In this document: positions 8,725-18,512 of the stretch, one piece after another
How positions within the stretch are numbered: position 1 is the stretch's first letter
Layout of the letters: each line of letters starts with the position of its first letter
DNA from: JBBIPA01 sp963775935
GTDB taxonomy: Bacteria; Chloroflexota; Dehalococcoidia; GIF9; UBA5629
Assembly: GCA_963775935.1 (NCBI GenBank)
Contig: CAVZKR010000002.1
Location: forward strand, 62,001-126,000
DNA: 64,000 nt
Direction: 5' to 3'
Made by a program: the position numbers and the translations under genes
Notes under the pieces: generated by a model
Seen by the model: only the letters and a program-made list of their open reading frames with translations
Databases searched by the model: none
Told to the model about the DNA's origin: nothing

Positions 8725-10472
8725 AAGCGCTTAGCCCTTAGTCTTTTCGTTGCTTTAAAATCGATTTTCAGGGTATCAGGGTTGAGCACAACTCTATAAA
8801 CGTCTCGCGCTGCTTTCAATGAAATGAGTTCATTCTGAACATCCATTTTAACAGCTCTGGGGTCACGCTCTTCCGGAGGACCTACCCCAGCACCACCACC
8901 ACTCAAGCCAACAAAAATATCGCCACGGTTTAAATTTTTCTCGACATGGGGTTTCGTAATCTTGATATGTTTAGCCCTTTGTAGGATATAAGCCGTATTG
9001 AAAGGAGTAGGGCATCCACCCTGTTGCCCAGTCGCTTGAGTGTACCATCCATCGCAAGCACCCAGATTTAATATGCAGTCTTCCCCCTCGTTTATACCTT
9101 CCCAGATTATACCAGGCGCACCGCGCCACCTCCCAGCTCCGACAGAATCAGTCATAAACTCATACCTTTTCACGTCCCAGGGAAATATCACCATGTCTGC
9201 CTCAACATCACCCTTGCTAGCGATACCCATTGCTCCCAAGTTACAACAGCATTGATATCCATCATACCCTGATACTGCGCCCGCACCACCAGCCGGACCG
9301 AATTGGACATTTACATATAACTGTTTTGTCGTGGGGTCACGTCCAACGAACATAGGGTAGAATTGTTTACCGTAAGGCGTAATGGCATGCTGTGGCAGGG
9401 CTTGCGATAGCACCGAAAGGACACATTGAATAATTAAATTGCCAGTTTGTCCAGGCGCTGATGACATAAGACAGCCCGGTTTACAATTTACCACAGTACC
9501 CTCTCGAGCTATGACATGAAAAGGTCTCAGGCTTCCTTCATTGTGATATGCACTAAGTTCAGAACCCAGGAACAGGAAACTAGCACATAATGTGTCACTT
9601 AAGGTCATAGAATAGACCGAATTAATATAGCCCTTGCACTGCTCATCGCTATCGGAGAAGTCAAAGGTCGCCTCATCACCTTTAATCGTCAACTTGCACC
9701 TGACTGTCACCGGTACATCCAACGTGGCACCATCATCATCCAGCTTCGCTTCTGCATAATATATGCCATCGGGCCACTGGGCAATCTCCGCTCTCACTGC
9801 CTTTTCGGTACGATTTATCATCTCCTCTAGGCTAGCAAGTACCGTTTCCTTACCATATTTGTCCAGCAATTCTACCAGCCTTCGCTCAGCTACTACGGTA
9901 CTTCCCATAAGAGAACGCATCTCTTGCCGCATGAGGTCAGGCATGCGATTATTACACAGAATGATGTCAAGCATATCCTCTTTCTCCTGGCCCCTTTCCA
10001 TAATCTTTACTGGCGGAATGTTTAAGCCCTCCGCAATAGAATCGTAGGAAAGATGATGGGCACCGGGCTGGGCTCCTCCACTTTCCGGGACATGAGTACC
10101 CATGCAGCTGAAAAACACCAGCTCATCTTTATAGAATATTGGCCTAATAAAAACCCAATCAGGCAGATGAACCGCCCCAGCCAGGAAAGGATGATTGGTC
10201 AAGAACATATCTCCAGGATATATCTTCCCTCTGAATTTCTTTAACACCGCCTTGATGGGAAAGGTACTGGATATTAATCGACAGCAAAAACCTTCAGGAA
10301 TAGCGATAGCCTGGGCCTCAGCATCCCATATACCGTAAGCCAAATCATGGAGTGCCACTGTTAAAGGGTTGGTCGTAGTTCTTTCCATAGTCTCACGCAT
10401 CTCCACACAGACTCTCTGCAGGAAATGCCATATTGTCGCTATCGTAATCAGGTCTGTCTTTATCATTTTCAT
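8721..10472 (-). CDS. hyuB: Hydantoinase B/acetone carboxylase alpha-like protein, copy 1 (intact)
   Basis: A 583-aa HyuB-family subunit. The family works with HyuA in ATP-dependent hydrolysis of N-methylhydantoin or oxoproline, and its relatives carboxylate acetone or acetophenone. Family landmarks are FLTNHPFLAGAVHLPDW, the metal-site region GTHVPESGGAQPGAHHL, GYDGYQCCCN and the glycine-rich GGCPTPFN and GLSGGGAGVGPPEERDP near the C-terminus. The ATG overlaps the hyuA stop by 4 bases (ATGA). The upstream hyuA copy is frameshifted, so a working enzyme would need HyuA from copy 2. The first two thirds are near-identical to copy 2 while the last third is only moderately similar. Which reaction is catalysed cannot be decided from sequence. 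Confidence 0.85.
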   Translation of the reverse strand: MKMIKTDLITIATIWHFLQRVCVEMRETMERTTTNPLTVALHDLAYGIWDAEAQAIAIPEGFCCRLISSTFPIKAVLKKFRGKIYPGDMFLTNHPFLAGAVHLPDWVFIRPIFYKDELVFFSCMGTHVPESGGAQPGAHHLSYDSIAEGLNIPPVKIMERGQEKEDMLDIILCNNRMPDLMRQEMRSLMGSTVVAERRLVELLDKYGKETVLASLEEMINRTEKAVRAEIAQWPDGIYYAEAKLDDDGATLDVPVTVRCKLTIKGDEATFDFSDSDEQCKGYINSVYSMTLSDTLCASFLFLGSELSAYHNEGSLRPFHVIAREGTVVNCKPGCLMSSAPGQTGNLIIQCVLSVLSQALPQHAITPYGKQFYPMFVGRDPTTKQLYVNVQFGPAGGAGAVSGYDGYQCCCNLGAMGIASKGDVEADMVIFPWDVKRYEFMTDSVGAGRWRGAPGIIWEGINEGEDCILNLGACDGWYTQATGQQGGCPTPFNTAYILQRAKHIKITKPHVEKNLNRGDIFVGLSGGGAGVGPPEERDPRAVKMDVQNELISLKAARDVYRVVLNPDTLKIDFKATKRLRAKRL

Positions 10473-12534
10473 TCTCTCCGTATAATATAATTTCCATATT
10501 CATCAACCTGGCAGTTAAATCCCTTAGGAAGCACCACAGTAGTTGTTACTTCCTCGACCACCGCCGGTCCTGGGATAACATTTCCAGATTTCAATCTGGA
10601 ACTATCATAGATTGGCGTCTCTATATAGCTACCGTCGAAGAAACATTTCCTCTCTCGTTTCAGTGCTTCTGAGGGATCGCTTGTCCCGGCGGTTGTTTTC
10701 CTCAGCTCTATCTTTTGTGTCCGAATTGTAGCTGTTAGCCGTAGGTTACGAAATTCAACTGGAACCCACGGCAGAGAAAAAGTATATAGTTCTTGATGTT
10801 TCTGGTGAAACTCACTTTCCATCTGCTCGATGTCAGCGGAGTTAGTATCTCCTTCAGGAAGAACCATCTCGAGTTCATGATATTGCCCTTGGTATCGAAC
10901 GTCCGCATATTTGTTAACTATTAAATCCTCCTTGGATATATGTAATGCCTTGGACTCGTCTAAGGCCTCTGTTGTCATTTCGTGGTATAGCTGGTTCATG
11001 GCCTCTGGTCTAGCAGCTTTGACTGGGCAAATATAAGACCGAATATAGTCACGCCCCATGTTCAGGAAGAACATGCTCCAGGCACAAAAGGAAGCGGCAA
11101 ATTTCGGGACAATAGTCTTTCGCACGCCAAGCAGATCTGCTACAAAAACTCCACACAAACCACCACCACCACCGAATGACAGCAGGCTGAAATCCCTGAC
11201 ATCATAGCCCTTCTTGGTTGATATTGACGTTATGCCATCTGCCATGTTATGGTTGACTGTGGTGAACATTGCATTTGCCGCTTCTTCAACACTTATTTTC
11301 AACGGCTCAGCAATTTTCTTCATGGCTGATCTAGCTAACTCAACATTCAGTTTAATTTTGCCGCCACAGAAATTATCGGGTGCGATGTATCCCAGAATTA
11401 CCGCCGCATCGGTAACTGTGGGCTCTTTTCCACCCCTTATTATAGCAAGCTGGACCTGGCTCAGCTCCAGCGCTGGACGGTCCAACACGGAGCAGCCCCA
11501 GTCGGGTCCAACCAGCCAATGCTCCCTCCTCCTGCCCCAATACTGATGACATCCGCTACCTTAATCCCTATCCTGTCATCATTCAACCAAGTCGCCGGCC
11601 TTTAAACTTACCTGGCCGTCTTTGACTAGACTGGCATCCCGGGTAGTTCCCCCCATATCACCGGTTATAAAGTTCTGCTCCCCGATAATACTACCAAGGT
11701 AAACCGCACCCGCTGGACCAGCTGCAGGACCGGAACCGCTTAAGATAGATTGGCTTTCTTACTACCGCTGAAACTGATTGTATATACTGATTGGCTTGCA
11801 CCATCAAAAGCTGACCTGTGAAGCCAAATTTACCCAATTTTGTCTCAAGACTATTCAGATACTTGCCAACAATAGGTCCCAGACTCGCGCTAATAACACA
11901 AGTGCTCTCTCGCTCATATTCCCCCATCTTGGGAAGTATACTACTAGAATAAGTGACAAACACACCTTTGAGCTCTCGCTCACAGATCATGGGCTGCCTT
12001 CTTTTCGTTCTCAGGATTGACATATGAGTTTATAAAACATATCGCAATTGCTTTAATTTTCTGTTTCTTTATCTTCTCAATTACAATTCCAAGTTCATCC
12101 TCGTCTATCGGCTTGACTATTTCACCGGTGTGTTTGGTTTTCTCGTCAACGGTGAACCTGAGATAGCGGGGTACTATTGGTTCATATGGAGGGATCATAG
12201 CCTCATACATGGAATGTGTTTCAATCTTTAGGCAACGGCGCATCTCAATGATGTCTCTGAAGCCTTCGGTTGTAATCATTGCAGTGCGTGCTAACTTCCT
12301 TTGCACCAGGGCATTTGTGGCTACGGTGGTTCCATGCACTATCCATTCAGTTTGCTTCAAGAACTCCTCTGGGGATAGTGAAAAAGCAGCCGCCGCTTCT
12401 ACCAGTGTATTGATTACGCCCTCGGAAAAATCGCTCGGGGTGGTCGGCGATTTGAATTCGTGAAGGTTGCCTTTTTCATCCATAACTATACTCTCAGTGA
12501 AAGTACCTCCGGTATCCAAACACACTCTGAACAT
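10469..12534 (-). pseudogene. hyuA: Hydantoinase A-like gene, copy 1 (five +1 insertions)
   Basis: Compared with the intact copy at 15589-17649 (2061 bp), this copy is 2066 bp. The excess is exactly five single-base insertions, near 11432 (C), 11504 (G), 11592 (C), 11739 (T) and 11987 (G). I noticed only about four substitutions in the same span. The reading frame is lost between about codons 180 and 350, although the N-terminal FRVCLDTGGTFTESIV and the C-terminal part remain open. Either it is a very recent pseudogene or the indels are base-calling errors. The product would be the ATP-binding HyuA subunit. Confidence 0.8.
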
Positions 12535-12535
12535 A

Positions 12536-12680
12536 CTATTGCTCCTTTACCTTATTTCTTTTATTGCTTTTCTGTGCTTGGCAATAATAACAAATGGTAA
12601 AATCCAGTTTCTCCGCTAAATTCACATCTATTTTCAGTTTGCGATATAACGTATTTGATCTTATTCCCAATATGTCTCAT
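12536..12680 (-). pseudogene. C-terminal Fis-type HTH fragment of a regulator
   Basis: Just upstream of hyuA, one frame reads DILGIRSNTLYRKLKIDV, matching the Fis-type helix-turn-helix (HTH_8) that ends sigma-54-dependent activators. It runs on to a TAG that ends one base before the hyuA ATG. A TGA lies just upstream of the motif and no AAA+ domain is left. The same fragment is repeated upstream of hyuA copy 2. It may be debris of a former regulator of this operon. Confidence 0.4.
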
Positions 12681-12746
12681 CTGTTTCCAAAATGCCTTCA
12701 AATACTGGTGGGATAGTATAAGCCATAGTTTTTTCTTATATCAAAA

Positions 12747-13005
12747 CAAACTTTGCTATCCAGTATGGTCCAGTGGATGTCAATATCAATACTTCGTTTT
12801 CTGGCTCGCAACCTATTGTATTTTAAATCATGCCTAATGCATTGTGTATTGGGTGGCTCCATTGGACAGGGCCGCCATTAGTATGCATACGCATCTGGAT
12901 GATGCCGTTTTTCCGCTCCAAGATAAAATGTTCCTTATATTGTTCCTTGTAATTGTCAAACTATGGTCTGGCAACAAATTGTGGTAATTTCATCTTTCTT
13001 TTCAT
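12747..13005 (-). pseudogene. N-terminal fragment of the crotonase gene, copy A
   Basis: About 259 bases match the first 86 codons of the crotonase gene at 29698-30555, from its ATG (here 13003-13005) to the segment encoding PYWIAKF. A TGG (Trp61) is changed to TAA, and the rest of the gene is missing. The upstream region with its promoter is copied too. Confidence 0.8.
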
Positions 13006-13175
13006 ATCATAAACATCCTTTTATGATTATCTAATTTGACTCTTGCTTATGTTGGATATTTTTATTTCTTGGATCAGTCCCGCTAAAGTCATGAGATAAA
13101 AATACAGACTAGGAGTTTTGAAAGTATAAACATACTAATGAGCCTGAAACTGTCCAATGTTTGCATGTGTATGCT

Positions 13176-13203
13176 ATTATATCATAAATATTGGAAGGGT
13201 CAA
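13176..13203 (-). promoter_or_regulatory. Sigma-70-like promoter of the duplicated upstream region, copy A
   Basis: On the minus strand, TTGACC (13198-13203) and TATAAT (13176-13181) are spaced by 16 bases, followed by a leader of about 165 bases to the crotonase-fragment ATG. The whole region 13006-13203 is nearly identical to the region upstream of the intact crotonase gene (30556-30753). Confidence 0.65.
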
Positions 13204-13551
13204 TAGTTTGTTATGGTCCATAACATATTGGCCTTTTGAGAGGAGGAGATAAAGTTGTCCAGATAATACTGCAGAGGTGGCAAATTGCCAATACACCCTA
13301 TGCGGTTTTTCGGTATTTTACCAAATCAAGTACTCCATCAGGTTATGGTTAAGGATATCAAGCTCATCCAATTCATCGATGTGCAAGTTCACGAATTGTT
13401 CCGGATGCTCAGCTTTGATTGATTTAATCCGTTCGACCACAGGTGAATTCCTCTCCACTACTAATGCTGATTCCTTACGTCTCATTCTAACAATATTGTG
13501 CAAAGAGGATCTTGTCTCTTATAAGCTGGACTTGATTTTTTGAAAGCAGAT

Positions 13552-13643
13552 GACCCGACCCCCCAAAAGTGGTCCAGTTATAATGTTAGTCTGAAGATCA
13601 CAAAACTCTCACTTCATGTGGACCAGTTTTTGGGGAGCAGATC
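13552..13643. mobile_element. MITE-like 92-bp element derived from the IS3 element
   Basis: The left part, including the 27 bases at 13571-13597, is identical to the left end of the IS3 element at 44607-44633. The right end is an inverted copy (GGACCAGTTTTTGGGG against CCCCAAAAGTGGTCC on the left). It has both ends and no transposase, so it looks like an internally deleted, non-autonomous derivative. Around it, 13210-13551 and 13644-13826 show no gene I can support. Confidence 0.6.
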
Positions 13644-13826
13644 ATCATCACCAAAGTTATCGGTCTTGGCAGATATTTCTTTTGGGAATAAAATCATGGT
13701 GTTAATTACAAACCTATCTGAACCAGCTCAGAACTGTAAGTGTACATTTTATTCGCATTTTTGCTAATTATGAAAAAGCCACAAGAATCTATGTGGTACG
13801 GCCCATTTGTGAGTGTAAGGCCTGTT

Positions 13827-15592
13827 TTAGCTATTAATATGTTTGTTCTCACGTCTTAGAGCTTTTGTGGCTTTACGGTCAATTTCTAAAGTAACAGGTT
13901 TCAGGACTACTTTATAAATATCATGCGCTGCCCTCATAGAGACCAGCTCGTTCTTCACATCCATCCTCACTGCTTCAGGGTCTCGCTCCTCCGGAGGGCC
14001 TACCCCAGCACCACCACCACTCTCTGTAACAAGTATATCTCCGGCCATCAATTTTTTTTCTAAATGCGGCTGTGTAATATCAATACGCTCAGTACCTCTC
14101 GTGATGTGTGATTTGTTGAAAGGAGTAGGGCATCCACCCTGTTGTCCATTCGCTTGGGTGTAAAACCCGTCAGAACCACCACTAGGGGCAATACAGTCCC
14201 CCGACTCATTTACACCCTCCCAGATTATACCAGGTGCACCGCGCCATCTCCCAGCTCCGGCAGAATCAGTCATAAACTCATACCTTTTCACGTCCCAGGG
14301 AAATCTCACCATCTCTTCCTCGGTGTCAGTCTTACTGGCGACACCCATTGTTGCCAAGTTACAACAGCATTGATATCCATCATACCCTGATACTGCGCCC
14401 GCACCACCATGTGAACAAAATGAAATATACATATACAACGCATTTGTTCTTGGATCCTTTCCAATGATCGGGCCGGGTCGGGTAACTTACCATAAGGTGC
14501 AATGGCATGCTGTGGCAGGGCTTGCGATAGCACCGAAAGGACACATTGAATAATTAAACTGCCAGTCATTGCTGCATTCGCTAATGTCAGACAGCCCGGT
14601 TTACAATTTACCACAGTACCCTCTCGAGCTATGACATGAAGAGGTCTCAGGCTTCCTTCATTGTGATATGCACTAAGTTCAGAACTCAGGAACAGGAAAC
14701 TAGCACATAATGTGTCACTTAAGGTCATAGAATAGACCGAATTAATATAGCCCTTGCACTGCTCATCGCTATCGGAGAAGTCAAAGGTCGCCTCATCACC
14801 CTTAATCGTCAGCTTACACCTGACTGTCACCGGTACATCCAACGTGGCACCATCATCATCCAGCTTCGCTTCTGCATAATATATGCCATCGGGCCACTGG
14901 GCAATCTCCTCTCTCACTGCCTTTTCGGTACGATTTATCATCTCCTCTAGGCTAGCAAGTACCGTTTCCTTACCATATTTGTCCAGCAATTCTACCAGCC
15001 TTCGCTCAGCTACTACAGTACTTCCCATAAGAGAACGCATCTCTCGCCGCATGAGGTCAGGCATGCGATTATTACACAGAATGATGTCAAGCATATCCTC
15101 TTTCTCCTGGCCCCTTTCCATAATCTTTATTGGCGGAATGTTTAAGCCCTCCCCAATAAAATCGTAGGCAAGATAATGGGCACCGGGCTGAGCTCCTCCA
15201 TTGTCCGGGACATGAGTACCCATGCAGCTGAAAAACACCAGCTCATCTTTATAGAATATTGGCCTAATAAAAACCCAATCAGGCAGATGAACCGCCCCAG
15301 CCAGGAAAGGATGATTGGTCAAGAAGATATCTCCAGGATAGATCTTCCCTCTGAATTTCTTTAACACCGCCTTGATGGGAAAGGTACTGGATATTAATCG
15401 AGGGGGAAAACCTTCAGGAATAGCGATAACCCGGGCCTCAGCATCCCATATACCGTAAGCCAAATCATGGAGTGTAGTTGTTAAAACATTGGTTGCTGTT
15501 CTTTCCATAGTCTCACGCATCTCCACACAGACTCTCTGCAGGAAATGCCATATTGTCGCTATCGTAATCAGGTCTGTCTTTATCATTTTCAT
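13827..15592 (-). pseudogene. hyuB: Hydantoinase B-like gene, copy 2 (frameshifted, chimeric)
   Basis: The start (MKMIKTDLITIATIWHF) to about residue 370 is near-identical to copy 1. Around 14470-14490 a one-base deletion breaks the frame. The remaining 200 codons (GGAGAVSGYDGYQCCC ... RRENKHINS) stay open but are only about 70% similar to copy 1. The break coincides with the switch from high to moderate identity, suggesting a recombination joint. Small clusters of differences inside the near-identical part (GFPPRL against GFCCRL, DNGGAQ against ESGGAQ) also look like a mosaic. The ATG overlaps the hyuA stop by 4 bases. Confidence 0.8.
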
Positions 15593-17649
15593 TCTCTCCG
15601 TATAATATAATTTCCATATTCATCAACCTGGCAGTTAAATCCCTTAGGAAGCACCACAGTAGTTGTTACTTCCTCGACCACCGCCGGTCCTGGGATAACA
15701 TTTCCAGATTTCAATCTGGAACTATCATAGATTGGCGTCTCTATATAGCTACCGTCGAAGAAACATTTCCTCTCTCGTTTCAGTGCTTCTGAGGGATCGC
15801 TTGTCCCGGCGGTTGTTTTCCTCAGCTCTATCTTTTGTGTCCGAATTGTAGCTGTTAGCCGTAGGTTACGAAATTCAACTGGAACCCACGGCAGAGAAAA
15901 AGTATATAGTTCTTGATGTTTCTGGTGAAACTCACTTTCCATCTGCTCGATGTCAGCGGAGTTAGTATCTCCTTCAGGAAGAACCATCTCGAGTTCATGA
16001 TATTGCCCTTGGTATCGAACGTCCGCATATTTGTTAACTATTAAATCCTCCTTGGATATATGTAATGCCTTGGACTCGTCTAAGGCCTCTGTTGTCATTT
16101 CGTGGTATAGCTGGTTCATGGCCTCTGGTCTAGCAGCTTTGACTGGGCAAATATAAGACCGAATATAGTCACGCCCCATGTTCAGGAAGAACATGCTCCA
16201 GGCACAAAAGGAAGCGGCAAATTTCGGGACAATAGTCTTTCGCACGCCAAGCAGATCTGCTACAAAAACTCCACACAAACCACCACCACCACCGAATGAC
16301 AGCAGGCTGAAATCCCTGACATCATAGCCCTTCTTGGTTGATATTGACGTTATGCCATCTGCCATGTTATGGTTGACTGTGGTGAACATTGCATTTGCCG
16401 CTTCTTCAACACTTATTTTCAACGGCTCAGCAATTTTCTTCATGGCTGATCTAGCTAACTCAACATTCAGTTTAATTTTGCCGCCACAGAAATTATCGGG
16501 TGCGATGTATCCCAGAATTACCGCCGCATCGGTAACTGTGGGCTCTTTTCCACCCTTATTATAGCAAGCTGGACCTGGCTCAGCTCCAGCGCTGGACGGT
16601 CCAACACGGAGCAGCCCCAGTCGGTCCAACCAGCCAATGCTCCCTCCTCCTGCCCCAATACTGATGACATCCGCTACCTTAATCCCTATCCTGTCATCAT
16701 TCAACCAAGTGCCGGCCTTTAAACTTACCTGGCCGTCTTTGACTAGACTGGCATCCCAGGTAGTTCCCCCCATATCACCGGTTATAAAGTTCTGCTCCCC
16801 GATAATACTACCAAGGTAAACCGCACCCGCTGGACCAGCTGCAGGACCGGAACCGCTAAGATAGATTGGCTTTCTTACTACCGCTGAAACTGATTGTATA
16901 TACTGATTGGCTTGCACCATCAAAAGCTGACCTGTGAAGCCAAATTTACCCAATTTTGTCTCAAGACTATTCAGATACTTGCCAACAATAGGTCCCAGAC
17001 TCGCGCTAATAACACAAGTGCTCTCTCGCTCATATTCCCCCATCTTGGGAAGTATACTACTAGAATAAGTGACAAACACACCTTTGAGCTCTCGCTCACA
17101 GATCATGGCTGCCTTTTTTTCGTTCTCAGGATTGACATATGAGTTTATAAAACATATCGCAATTGCTTTAATTTTCTGTTTCTTTATCTTCTCAATTACA
17201 ATTCCAAGTTCATCCTCGTCTATCGGCTTGACTATTTCACCGGTGTGTTTGATTTTCTCGTCAACGGTGAACCTGAGATAGCGGGGTACTATTGGTTCAT
17301 ATGGAGGGATCATAGCCTCATACATGGAATGTGTTTCAATCTTTAGGCAACGGCGCATCTCAATGATGTCTCTGAAGCCTTCGGTTGTAATCATTGCAGT
17401 GCGTGCTAACTTCCTTTGCACCAGGGCATTTGTGGCTACGGTGGTTCCATGCACTATCCATTCAGTTTGCTTCAAGAACTCCTCTGGGGATAGTGAAAAA
17501 GCAGCCGCCGCTTCTACCAGTGTATTGATTACGCCCTCGGAAAAATCGCTCGGGGTGGTCGGCGATTTGAATTCGTGAAGGTTGCCTTTTTCATCCATAA
17601 CTATACTCTCAGTGAAAGTACCTCCGGTATCCAAACACACTCTGAACAT
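15589..17649 (-). CDS. hyuA: Hydantoinase A/acetone carboxylase beta-like protein, copy 2 (intact)
   Basis: A 686-aa HyuA-family ATP-binding subunit. The N-terminus has the hydantoinase/oxoprolinase phosphate-binding motif DTGGTFTESIV. The mid region has EWIVHGTTVATNAL, then TGDMGGTTWDASLV and SIGAGGGSIGWLD, all parts of the actin/hexokinase-like ATPase fold. It ends in the PGPAVVEEVTTTVVLPKG beta-rich domain. AAAGGAG lies 9 bases before the ATG. It is cytoplasmic and partners a HyuB. The HyuB encoded immediately downstream is frameshifted, so the nearest intact partner is the copy-1 HyuB at 8721-10472. Confidence 0.88.
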   Translation of the reverse strand: MFRVCLDTGGTFTESIVMDEKGNLHEFKSPTTPSDFSEGVINTLVEAAAAFSLSPEEFLKQTEWIVHGTTVATNALVQRKLARTAMITTEGFRDIIEMRRCLKIETHSMYEAMIPPYEPIVPRYLRFTVDEKIKHTGEIVKPIDEDELGIVIEKIKKQKIKAIAICFINSYVNPENEKKAAMICERELKGVFVTYSSSILPKMGEYERESTCVISASLGPIVGKYLNSLETKLGKFGFTGQLLMVQANQYIQSVSAVVRKPIYLSGSGPAAGPAGAVYLGSIIGEQNFITGDMGGTTWDASLVKDGQVSLKAGTWLNDDRIGIKVADVISIGAGGGSIGWLDRLGLLRVGPSSAGAEPGPACYNKGGKEPTVTDAAVILGYIAPDNFCGGKIKLNVELARSAMKKIAEPLKISVEEAANAMFTTVNHNMADGITSISTKKGYDVRDFSLLSFGGGGGLCGVFVADLLGVRKTIVPKFAASFCAWSMFFLNMGRDYIRSYICPVKAARPEAMNQLYHEMTTEALDESKALHISKEDLIVNKYADVRYQGQYHELEMVLPEGDTNSADIEQMESEFHQKHQELYTFSLPWVPVEFRNLRLTATIRTQKIELRKTTAGTSDPSEALKRERKCFFDGSYIETPIYDSSRLKSGNVIPGPAVVEEVTTTVVLPKGFNCQVDEYGNYIIRRE

Positions 17650-17650
17650 A

Positions 17651-17795
17651 CTATTGCTCCTTTACCTTATTTCTTTTATTGCTTTTCTGTGCTTGGCAAT
17701 AATAACAAATGGTAAAATCCAGTTTCTCCGCTAAATTCACATCTATTTTCAGTTTGCGATATAACGTATTTGATCTTATTCCCAATATGTCTCAT
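17651..17795 (-). pseudogene. C-terminal Fis-type HTH fragment, second copy
   Basis: This is the duplicate of 12536-12680, with the same ILGIRSNTLYRKLK reading and the same TAG just before the hyuA start. Confidence 0.4.
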
Positions 17796-17861
17796 CTGTT
17801 TCCAAAATGCCTTCAAATACTGGTGGGATAGTATAAGCCATAGTTTTTTCTTATATCAAAA

Positions 17862-18064
17862 CAAACTTTGCTATCCAGTATGGTCCAGTGGATGTCAATA
17901 TCAATACTTCGTTTTCTGGCTCGCAACCTATTGTATTTTAAATCATGCCTAATGCATTGTGTATTGGGTGGCTCCATTGGACAGGGCCGCCATTAGTATG
18001 CATACGCATCTGGATGATGCCGTTTTTCCGCTCCAAGATAAAATGTTCCTTATATTGTTCCTTT
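17862..18064 (-). pseudogene. Fragment of the crotonase gene, copy B
   Basis: This is the second copy of the crotonase 5' fragment, including the TGG to TAA change. Homology stops at 18064 (after ATATTGTTCCTT), before the start codon and promoter. The joint marks one end of the 3.6-kb duplicated block. Confidence 0.75.
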
Positions 18065-18136
18065 TCGGTACTTCTCCTGCTAACATTTTCAACTCCTTTC
18101 GTTTTAAACTTTTAACCTTGATCTGCTCCATCCTGA

Positions 18137-18405
18137 TTACGTATAAGCCGGGGTCTCACCGGGGTGAATCTTTTTCCACTTTTTCAATATCTGCTCACGG
18201 CTCTCTTTATGATTCGGATCAGGAACAGGAGCATTTACCGGGCACACTCCATAGCATTGGGAAGACTCATGGGCACCTACACACTCGCTGCACTAATCTG
18301 GATCGATAACATAGATTACCTTTCCCTCGCTAATTGCTCCGTTGGGGCACTCTAACTCGCATGAACCATAGCTAACATAGTCCTCAGTAATTACGTTCTC
18401 CCCAT
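18137..18405 (-). pseudogene. 2[4Fe-4S] ferredoxin pseudogene
   Basis: On the minus strand a ferredoxin can be read: VITEDYVSYGSCELECPNGAI, then VIDPD-stop-CSECVGAHES, CYGVCPVNAPVPDP and a C-terminal helix ending GETPAYT. Two Cys of the first cluster motif are replaced by Tyr (TAT), a TAG interrupts the gene and the start is out of frame. These are point-mutation scars rather than simple indels, so this is a true pseudogene. Upstream (to about 18490) a short C-terminal-like reading RTFIAALMEAFES is unassigned. Confidence 0.65.
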
Positions 18406-18512
18406 TAACTCTCAAACGCTTCCATGAGAGCTGCAATAAAAGTGCGCCCACTACTACTATCTTCTGCCAAAGCAGTGGCTGTTTTTAAATCACGCTTTTT
18501 CCTTTTTCATTG

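Noticed and set aside
13318..13503. Minus-strand 61-codon frame with a segment like IS3 OrfB (IKSIKAEHP)
   Set aside because: Only a few residues resemble the family and the flanks do not continue the homology, so I do not list it as a gene.
18137..18405. Possible recoding of TAG in the ferredoxin-like frame
   Set aside because: The same frame has lost two cluster Cys and its start, and other genes use TAG as a normal stop (IS3 OrfB, for example), so decay is the simpler reading.
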